The notes under the pieces are model-generated. The model ran no database searches. It had not been told where the DNA came from and saw only the letters and a program-made list of their open reading frames with translations. The position numbers and the translations under genes were made by a program. 64,000 bases of DNA from Botryococcus braunii (Eukaryota; Chlorophyta; Trebouxiophyceae): NCBI GenBank assembly GCA_002005505.1, contig MVGU01001123.1, positions 105,001 to 169,000 of the forward strand. The letters are read 5' to 3'. Of the stretch, positions 56,862 to 64,000 are shown one piece after another (the first letter of the stretch is position 1; every line of letters starts with the position of its first letter).

Positions 56862-57868
56862 GTGTTGCTCCCCTTTTAAAAAGTAAAGAGAGAATTATGG
56901 AGGGGAGGCGCAACGAAAGTGTAGCTTTGAAAAGTGCGCATTGGGAAGAGAGAATTGTGGCCCCATGGTCTTTTGAAGTGTGGTATGACAAGAAGAGGCC
57001 CAGTATATCAATGGTGAGAAAAGCACACCCCGAAGCGCAAATGGTCTTGCGCGGTATGGTTGCAGGGGGAACCGCTGATTGTGCAGTTGATACCGGGGGA
57101 GAACTCTCATTCATCTCGGCAGAATTTCTGAAGAAAGTGAACATAACCCCGCAACAAGTGGATGAATTGGAAGTGGAAGTGGCCACGGGTGACATTGCAA
57201 AAGTGGTGCATCAAGTGAAGTTGAGAACAGTTTTCAAGTCTTTGCCTTGTGTGCATACTTACTATGTGCTACCAAAATTGGCTGGTGACTGTGATGTCTT
57301 GCTGGGCATGGATTTCCTTAAGCGTTATAAGGCCAAGATTGATGTAGCGGAAGATACGTGTACATTTTGGAACAGAGGGCGAGTCGTGATTGTTAAGTCC
57401 ATTTCTGCTACTGCTAAGAGCGCTAGAAAGAAGTCCCCTGTCATCTCTGCGAGGCATTTGGCGCGCTGTATGAAGCAAGGCTGTCTAGTGTTTGTGGGCA
57501 TGGTAAGCAAGAATGAAGGGCATGATAACGAGACACGCTCGGATGAGCAAGGGCATGAACATGTTGATGGGCAAGAGGGCAACGAAGCGCGTAACGAAGG
57601 GCATAGCGAATATGATCATGATGTTAAAGAGTTCGAACCTGCTTTTGGGCCTACAAACAAGGCCGATGTCCCTTCTGACAAAAGTGGATTGAATCACCCC
57701 ATATGTCAACATCTTCGTGCTGAGTTCAGTGATGTCTTTTCTGAGAAATTAGAAGGCCTACCTCCTGACAGACATCTGTTCCACACTATCCCATTGTATA
57801 GTGAACATGTTCCTCCATCCCGACCTGGTTACCGTTTAGCTTTGCCTGAGTTGCAAGAAGCACAGTGA
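56834..57868 (+). CDS. Protease and RT leader of gypsy D
   Basis: Overlaps the end of gag in another frame. Protease: DCAVDTGGELSFIS (D-T-G) and CDVLLGMDFLKRYK. A His/Glu/Asn-rich linker (EQGHEHVDGQEGNEARNEGH) leads to LEGLPPDRHLFHTIPLY, the usual RT entrance. It ends at TGA (57866-57868), after which the same frame continues into RT; CGA-to-TGA is the simplest explanation. Confidence 0.9.
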   Translation: MPKRVAKAVSVAPLLKSKERIMEGRRNESVALKSAHWEERIVAPWSFEVWYDKKRPSISMVRKAHPEAQMVLRGMVAGGTADCAVDTGGELSFISAEFLKKVNITPQQVDELEVEVATGDIAKVVHQVKLRTVFKSLPCVHTYYVLPKLAGDCDVLLGMDFLKRYKAKIDVAEDTCTFWNRGRVVIVKSISATAKSARKKSPVISARHLARCMKQGCLVFVGMVSKNEGHDNETRSDEQGHEHVDGQEGNEARNEGHSEYDHDVKEFEPAFGPTNKADVPSDKSGLNHPICQHLRAEFSDVFSEKLEGLPPDRHLFHTIPLYSEHVPPSRPGYRLALPELQEAQ

Positions 57869-59720
57869 CAGGTTCTTGAGCAGGGATTGATTCAACCAAG
57901 TTGCAGTCCGTTTAGCAGCCCTGTTCTGTTTGTGAAGAAAGAGGATGACACGTTGCGTATGGTTATCGACTATCGTGCGTTAAACCGCATTACTATTCCT
58001 TATCGTTATCCTCTCCCGCGGATTGATGAGTTGCTTGATAAACTGCAAGGTGCTGTGTGCTTTACAAGTCTTGATTTACTCTCTGGCTATCATCAAATTC
58101 GCTTGCAAGAGGAAGATGTTCCCAAAACTGCTTTCCGTGACCCTTTTGGCCATTATGAGTTCAAAGTTCTAACCTTCGGTTTGACAAATGCCCCCGCTAC
58201 TTTTCAACGTATGATGAATCGCGTATTCCATGACTTTGTGGATGAAGGCTTTGTGGTAGTGTACCTTGATGATGTTTTGATCTTCTCTAAAACCGAGGAA
58301 GAGCATAAAAAGCATTTGCAAAAAGTTTTCGAGCGCCTACGTGAAGAGAAATTGTTTGTGAAGCTAAAGAAGTGTTCTTTTTGTCAGCCTGAACTACGCT
58401 ATCTTGGCTTTATTGTGGGGAAGCATGGAATCAAGATTGATCCGGATAAAGTCGCAGCAGTGATGAAGTGGGTCGTACCGACGACGGCCACTGAGGTACG
58501 ACAGTTTTTGGGCCTCTGCAATTTTTCGCGGATATTTGTACAAGGGTATAGCCAACTTGCTGCCCCGTTGAATCACTTATTGCGCAAAGGTGCCCCTTGG
58601 CTGTGGACTGATGCATGTCAAAAAGCCTTTGATGGGTTGAAGTGGGCCATCACAAATGCCCCAGTGTTGGCAATCCCTGATCTCTCCCCGGATGCGCCTA
58701 AGTTTCGGGTCGTGTGTGATGCCTCAAAGAATGGTGTTGGTGCTGTGCTTGAGCAAAATGGACGCCCATGTGCCTATATGAGCCGGAAATTTTCTGATGC
58801 TGAGAGAAATTATCATGTCACCGAGCAAGAGTTGGCTGCAGTGTGTATGGCATTGACTGATTGGCGATGTTATCTCCTTGGGAAACCCTTTGAAGTGGTC
58901 ACTGATCATGCAGCAAACACGTTTTTGCCGTCCCAATCAGTTTTGAGCCCTCGGCAAGCCAGGTGGTCGGAGTTGCTCCAGATGTACTCTATAGAGTGGA
59001 AGTATGAGCCCGGTCGTACTAATGTTGCGGACCCTTTGAGTAGGAATCCAGCGTTCGTCGTTAGTTCTTTGGTGCACACTCCTAGGGGCTCTGTTCAGCG
59101 TAGGGCCGCGATGGGGGGGCGCGGCATAGGTCATCGTATTAGGTGTGCTGTACTTACGCGCAAGGGGGCGCGGTCCACTGGAGGCGGTACGGCCCCGCCA
59201 TTAGGTGGGGTGGTCCCTGGAGCAGCAAGTGACTCGGGCGACGCGTGCCCGGATGGGTTCACCATGTGGTGCCCCGAGGGGGAAGACTGGTTGCACCGCA
59301 TACGGACCGCGTATGAGAAGGATCATCTTCTAAGGGATGGGAGTAAAAGACAAAGAGCGAAGTTGGTCGCTAAAGATGGTTACTGGTTCCGTGGAAAAGC
59401 AATGTATGTTCCCGAAATGGCAGATGGTAAAGATAAAGAGCTCAAAGAAGCCATTCTCAAAGAAAACCATGAAGTGCCACAGGCAGGCCTTGTGGGCCGG
59501 ACTAAAATGTTGGAGAAAATACAACGGTATTTTTGGTGGCCGAAGCTGAGGGAAGGTGTTGAAGATTATCTTCCCGTTTGCGATGCGTGCCAGCGCAACA
59601 AGGTGGATACCTCACTGCCAGCTGGTCTGCTGCAGCCTCTACCAATTCCTTCACGAAGGTGGGAAAGCATCTCCATGGATTTTATTACTGACTTACCCAA
59701 AACGGTGAACGGGAATATGC
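57869..59720 (+). pseudogene. RT, RNase H and integrase N-part of gypsy D
   Basis: [64 protein letters not shown]. RNase H: CDASKNGVGAVLEQNGRP and TEQELAAVCMALTDWRCY. Then a Gly/Arg-rich linker, the integrase zinc region CDACQRNK and core SMDFITDLPK. The frame is lost near 59716, where NGN is followed by a one-base shift. Confidence 0.9.
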
Positions 59721-60470
59721 TATCCTTGTGGTTGTGGACAGACTGTCTAAATATGCACATTTCATCCCAACAACTGATCAGCTGTCTGCTGAAGGTCTTG
59801 CTGATGTGTTTGTGGATCGTGTGTTTAAGCTGCACGGTATGCCTAAAGAGGTGTTGACTGATCGCGGAACGGTGTTCACGAGTGCCTTCACTAAAGCGTT
59901 GTTTAAAATTTTGGGCACGAGGTCTGTCTTTTCAACGGCTTATCATCCACAGACTGATGGACAAACTGAGCGTGTGAATCGCATTGTGGAAGACATGTTG
60001 GGCATTATGTTAGCCCTACCCAACATGATTGGGATGTGCATGTGCCAGCCGCAGAATTTGCTTATAACAATGCTTATCAAGAATCCGTTCGCACTACTCC
60101 CTTCCGGTTGGTGTATGGGGAGGATCCTATTGAGCCGTTTGCAGTGATTTCTGGGACCACTTTCCCGTCGGCTAAAAGATATGCTATAAAGTTGCATGAT
60201 GATCTTGCGTTAGCGAAGCGCAACCTGATTGAGGCACAAGATAGGCAGCGCACTTATGCTGACCAGGGGCGCAGACATGTTGAGCATGAAGTTGGGGAAG
60301 AAGTACTATTGTCCACTAAGAATATTCGTTGGAAGCATCCTGGCACCAGAAGTTTTTGCCTCGTTTCATTGGGCCATTCAAGATTTTGGCTAGGATTGGC
60401 GCTGTTGCATATAGGCTGGAGTTGCCTGATGAGTACACCATTCACAATGTGTTTCATGTGTCGCTGTTGA
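59720..60470 (+). pseudogene. Integrase core and C-terminus of gypsy D, shifted
   Basis: One frame gives VVDRLSKYAHFIPTTDQL, LTDRGTVFTSAF (second D) and DGQTERVNRIVEDML (E). From about 60010 another frame continues AEFAYNNAYQESVRTTPFRL and [13 protein letters not shown] third shift near 60350 precedes [12 protein letters not shown] residues and NVFHVSLLK. At least three shifts, so inactive. Confidence 0.85.
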
Positions 60471-60493
60471 AGCTATAAAATAAGGGTGTCAAT

Positions 60494-60844
60494 GTGGCTC
60501 CCTCACCTCCGCCAGATTGGATTGATGGTGATTGGGAATACGAGGTGGAGTGTATTTTGATGCATCGAGAGAAGAAGGCTGCGCACCATGCGCCGAAGAA
60601 AGAATACTTGGTAAAATGGAAAGGCTACGGGCCTGAGCTTAACTCATGGGAACCAGAAGCAGGATTCATAGAACATGCCCAAGAGGTTTTCCAGGAGTAC
60701 TGGGCTGGTCGCGCTCTCAATGAGAAGGTGGGAACACGGAAGCGCACGAATGGTGTCGCGGCTGCAGGCAACGGTACTAAGAAGCGAAGTAATGCGCATG
60801 CCTCAGCAACTACGAATACTGCGCCTAAGAAGAGGCTGAATTAG
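60494..60844 (+). pseudogene. Chromodomain end of gypsy D pol
   Basis: WEYEVECILMHREKK, then EYLVKWKGYGPELNSWEPEA and a C-terminal helix AQEVFQEYW: a canonical chromodomain with aromatic cage positions Y, W and W, followed by a Lys/Ala-rich tail. It marks D as a chromovirus. The frame stays open after the shifts upstream. Stop at 60842-60844. Confidence 0.9.
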
Positions 60845-61234
60845 ACACGGCGAGGCGATCTTTTCCTTCACTTGTTTGTTGCGGGTACAGCATTGCTGCC
60901 CGCCGGGGGGAGGGAGAAGGGCTTAGTTGCTCCCCGCGTGTCACCCCGTTGTTATACAAGTGGGAAGTTCAGTACGGTGAGCTGTATAGCGCGCGCATGA
61001 TGTTAAGTGTAGATCATCGATCCACTTTGAAGCCCGCCATGACAATTTCAAGCAATGAATGATGATGAACAAAGCTCACTGACGTACCCTGGCGTACCTC
61101 ACCATTGGAGGCTCAACAAACTTGTCGCCAAAGCTATGTGTGTAAAAAAAATATGTTGCTTGAGTGTAGACGGCATGTACACTGCTTGTGGAACTCTTAC
61201 CTTATAGAGTCTTGCTCGTGATGACTGCTCTGAT
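60845..61234 (+). other. 3' noncoding region of gypsy D
   Basis: No ORF with a motif. Ends in the hairpin and PPT. Confidence 0.5.
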
Positions 61235-61252
61235 GTGAGCGAGGACGCTCCC
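61235..61252 (+). promoter_or_regulatory. AGGA-loop hairpin upstream of PPT (D)
   Basis: GAGCG-AGGA-CGCTC, within GTGAGCGAGGACGCTCCC, about 21 nt upstream of the 3' LTR. The outer pairs found in F are lost at the 3' side. The PPT GGGGACGGGGAAG follows. Confidence 0.7.
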
Positions 61253-61271
61253 ATGTAGGGGACGGGGAAGT

Positions 61272-61469
61272 TGTAACGGCAGGAAGCTGCCAGGTCCAAT
61301 GCCAGGATTTCAGGCAGGAAGCTGCCGGGTCCTGAAATGAAGGCTCTGGAAAGTGGCACGCGTCTTGGCGTCGAAGGAAGTCCCGGTGCTGACCGGCTTG
61401 TAACAGATTCCGCTGAATGCTCTAACCTGACTGGTGTCTCGTCTCTCTCTCTCTTCCTTTGCCACCACA
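61272..61469 (+). repeat. 3' LTR of gypsy D
   Basis: 198 bp, followed by the target duplication GAAGA that restores the RT frame of element C. Confidence 0.95.
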
Positions 61470-61474
61470 GAAGA

Positions 61475-61834
61475 GCCCTGCTAGCAGTGGCTGCCAGGGA
61501 AGGTTACGAGATTCATCAGGTGGATGTTAAGACAGCCTCTCTTAATGGTGAGTTGGAGGAAGAAGTGTATGTAACACAACCTCCAGGGTTTGAGAATGGT
61601 GATCGTAATACAGTGTGTCGACTGAGAAAGGCACTGTATGGCCTGAAGCAGGCCCCACGTGCTTGGCACAAAACCCTTAATGACAAACTTGAAGTCATGG
61701 GGTATGAGGTGTGCAAGAGTGATGCTGGAGTTTATGTGAGCTGCTCTGCAGATGGAGGTAAATCATACGTGCTGATTTATGTAGATGATCTCTTGATTGT
61801 ATCCAAGGGCATGTCAGAGGTGGAGAGAGAGTGA
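61475..61834 (+). pseudogene. RT middle part of element C
   Basis: Resumes the RT after gypsy D: LLAVAAREGYEIHQVDVKTA, LYGLKQAPRAWHKTLND, and LIYVDDLLIVS (catalytic YVDD). It ends in GERE-type residues and TGA near 61834, where a small deletion shifts the frame; the next ORF overlaps by a few bases. Confidence 0.9.
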
Positions 61835-62763
61835 AAGACCTCCTTAAGAAAGAATTCACCATCCATGATTTGGGGGAGGTGAAGGATTTCTTAGGTTGTC
61901 AAGTCATGAGAGATAGAGAGAAGGGGTTAATCTCCCTGAGTTGCATTCCCAAGATAGATGCATTTGTGGAGAAGTTTGGTCTTGATCTTGAGTCAGTTGG
62001 GCCCGATACCCCAATGACAAAGGATTTTGTTATGTCCCAGATGCCTGCAGCTAAGGATGGGAGTGATAGTATTGGTGCTGGGAGCGTTGTGCCTCCTGGG
62101 CACCGATACTGTGAGCTAATTGGATCACTACTTTACACAGCTAACACCACTCGTCCTGATATATCCCAGGCTGTAGGAGTTCTGTCGAGGTACCGGATGT
62201 CACCCACAACAGCAACTGGGAATGAGGCTATCCGTGTGTTGAAATATCTTAGGGGAACCCGAGACCTGGTTCTGATCCTTGGAGGAAAAGAAATAGAGTT
62301 GGAGGGATATGTTGCTGCTGACTACGGTGGTGATCAAGACCACCGTTTCTCCACCACCGGCTTTGTCCTCACAGTGTTTGGAGGGGCAGTTGTGTGGGGA
62401 AGCAAAAAGCAATCTGCTGTTGCTACTTCTACAGTAGAAGCCGAGTTCATGGCAGCAAGTGCTGTCGTGAAGGAAGCTAACTGGCTAAGGGGATTTCTAG
62501 AGGAAATTGGTGTGTCACCGTGGATAGTGAAGATCCATTGTGATAACCAAGGGTGCATCAACCACCTCAGGAATCCAGTGTATTCTAAACATACCAAGCA
62601 CATTGCAATCAGCTGTCACTTTGCACGTGAAGCTATTGCAAAGGGGCAGGTTGACTTCCAATATATTCAATCTGCCAGAAATGTGGCTGATATCTTTACC
62701 AAACCACTTGTGAGATTAGTGTTTCAGGGTCATCGAGACTCACTGGGACTTGCCAAGTTCTAG
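61831..62763 (+). pseudogene. RT end and RNase H of element C
   Basis: KKEFTIHDLGEVKDFLGCQV, HRYCELIGSLLYTANTTRPD, then RNase H with YVAADYGGDQDHRFSTTG: the first catalytic Asp of the family (D-A-D in A and B) reads A-A-D here. STVEAEFMAASAV and DNQGCINHL are kept. Stop TAG 22 nt before the 3' LTR. Confidence 0.9.
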
Positions 62764-62784
62764 TGAGGAAAAGGCAAGGGGAAG

Positions 62785-63478
62785 TGTTGTAGTAGATGAA
62801 TAATTTATGCCTTTCCCTCAGTGGAGTAATAGTGGCTTTTCCGTCAGTGACAATAATAAGGGACAAATAGGGCGAAACGGTAAAGACATGGTAGTTATGG
62901 TCAATTTGAGTGTAGATAAAGGTAACGCAAGTTACAGACACGTTTAGTGCAGGAAGGTAGTGTTGCTTGCACGGAGAGGCAAGGCACTTGATTGGACTAC
63001 ACAAGCACTCCGGGTGTTTCCTCAAAGTTGCCCAATCAGTCCTTGATTGTTCATGTCCTAGACTCTACTCCTCATCGCAGAGTAGAGCGGACCTTGACTT
63101 ACACCCTCCGTGCCGCCACTGCACAGGTTATAACGTTTATATGATTGGAATAAGAGATTTGAGGCTCTGCTAGCCTTTAGTATTGCATGTTATGTGTATG
63201 TGCTTGGCTTTCTTATCATCGGACAATGAGATTGATCCTTTCTGAGTGTGTACCAGTTAGGGTAGTTTGATCTCCGTTGTTAAGAGAGTGAGAGAGAGCA
63301 ATTGTAATAGACTTGATTGGGACTACACAAGCACTCCGGGTGTTTCCTCAAAGTTGCCCAATCAGTCCTTGATTGTTCATGTCCTAGACTCTACTCCTCA
63401 TCGCACAGTAGAGCGGACCTTGACTTACACCCTCCGTGCCGCCACTGCACAGGAATACGCCAAGACCATAACCTAACA
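62785..63478 (+). repeat. 3' LTR of element C
   Basis: 694 bp after the PPT GGCAAGGGGAAG, ending CCTAACA and followed by GTACT. Internal repeats at 62986-63126 and 63311-63452. Confidence 0.93.
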
Positions 63479-63483
63479 GTACT

Positions 63484-64000
63484 TGTGGCCAAGAGGCCAC
63501 TGGCTGTTTATCAAAGAGTTTTTCCCTTGAGTTAATCACGTGGATTGACTATACAGCTACTTTATTCTGACTGAAAGTTGTACCCTTTGGATTGACCTGA
63601 CAGTACACAAATTCCAACAGCATGATACTCAGCAGACAGTCGTACGGACTGCAGCGAGAGTACCTTCATCTACTGACGACCTGTCTGCCATGTACAGGAT
63701 ACGTATACGCCAATGCCCATAACCTTTTTACAGTAACCTTTTCTTCACTCACCACATGTTTTCATTCCTGTCGACTCATATTGTAAAAGGTTATGGGCAG
63801 CGGCGTATCCTGTAAGCAAGCAGACAAGTCGTAAGTTCGTGCCTCTCCAGCTACAGTCCTTGACGACTGTCTGCTCTTTAGACACATGCAACTGCATGAA
63901 CAAGACTGGCATCCTTATGTGCCCAGTATCTTTCCAAACCAGTTCCCTTACATGTTGATCTGTCAATGAGCATCTACACACGGATAAGCTCCTGACGGCT
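63484..64000. repeat. Two partial B-like LTRs in inverted orientation
   Basis: A plus-oriented LTR 3' part (about 63622 to 63732: GATACTCAGCAGACAGTCG ... CATAACC...TTTACA) is followed after about 48 bp by a minus-oriented LTR start (TGTAAAAGGTTATGGGC from about 63780) running to the window edge. Their family is that of B and G, but they are diverged. 63484-63621 holds nothing I recognise. Confidence 0.65.

Larger units (their letters stand above)
55091..61469 (+). mobile_element. Ty3/gypsy chromovirus D, inserted in RT of C
   Basis: LTRs 55091-55288 and 61272-61469 (198 bp each, about two differences), target duplication GAAGA (55086-55090, 61470-61474), PBS at 55292, PPT just before 61272. 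Order: gag, protease, RT, RNase H, integrase, chromodomain. Three frameshifts in the integrase and one TGA before RT make it defective. Confidence 0.95.
26602..63478 (+). mobile_element. Outer copia element C, host of five nested insertions
   Basis: Both LTRs (26602-27293 and 62785-63478) and the 5-bp target duplication GTACT (26597-26601 and 63479-63483) are present. Removing the nested elements leaves about 8.9 kb, long for a copia element because of a 2.1-kb leader. Order: LTR, PBS, leader ORFs, gag, protease, integrase, linker, RT, RNase H, PPT, LTR. The LTRs differ at roughly 18 positions by eye, more than in any nested element, as expected for the oldest insertion. The pol frame is broken by several frameshifts in addition to the insertions. 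Confidence 0.92.

Noticed and set aside
61475..62763. A second, independent copia pol fragment after gypsy D
   Set aside because: The GAAGA duplication and the continuous RT frame across 55090/61475 show that it is the continuation of element C.

Overview
The window reads as a repeat-rich nuclear genome of a plant-lineage eukaryote, most likely a streptophyte alga or a bryophyte (inference). The grounds are GT-AG introns, long (TG)n and (GA)n microsatellites inside introns, Ty1/copia elements primed by an initiator-Met tRNA fragment, Ty3/gypsy chromoviruses with chromodomains, and a partial TPR gene resembling plant PHOX/CLMP1 proteins. No bacterial-style operons, rRNA genes, complete tRNA genes or CRISPR arrays were seen.

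Layout. 1-26.6 kb is host-like sequence: the 3' end of a TPR-like gene (2-2431), a long stretch without recognisable genes, a large GA/TG microsatellite, a truncated copia copy (8.07-9.9 kb) cut by another LTR, a small spliced minus-strand gene (12.3-13.2 kb), an array of short hairpins, a triplicated 0.93-kb unit with a TIR insertion, a hAT-type MITE with an 8-bp target duplication, a multi-exon gene whose exons lie in tandem duplications (19-24 kb), and a pair of tandem copies of which one looks like the spliced form of the other (25.6-26.4 kb).

26.6-63.5 kb is one old copia element, here called C, blown up from about 8.9 kb to 36.9 kb by later insertions. Gypsy E sits in its gag and itself carries element F. 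Copia A sits in its integrase, copia B (minus strand) in the integrase-RT linker, and gypsy D in its RT. Every insertion has 5-bp target duplications: C GTACT, E CAAAT, F AATGG, A TTATC, B TGTAT, D GAAGA. The window ends in two inverted, partial LTRs of the B family.

The most unusual signals are: element F, whose 204-bp LTR-like repeats are inverted although its target duplication is intact; a hairpin with invariant AGGA loop and changing but paired stems just upstream of the polypurine tract in three gypsy elements; a 130-140-bp internal duplication in the LTRs of three copia families, placed so that a splice donor follows copy 1 and an acceptor ends copy 2; a half-tRNA primer site hidden in a hairpin at the LTR edge; the spliced/unspliced tandem pair; and a 2.1-kb leader in element C whose first ORF starts with a histone-H3-tail-like sequence. 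All alignments were made by eye.
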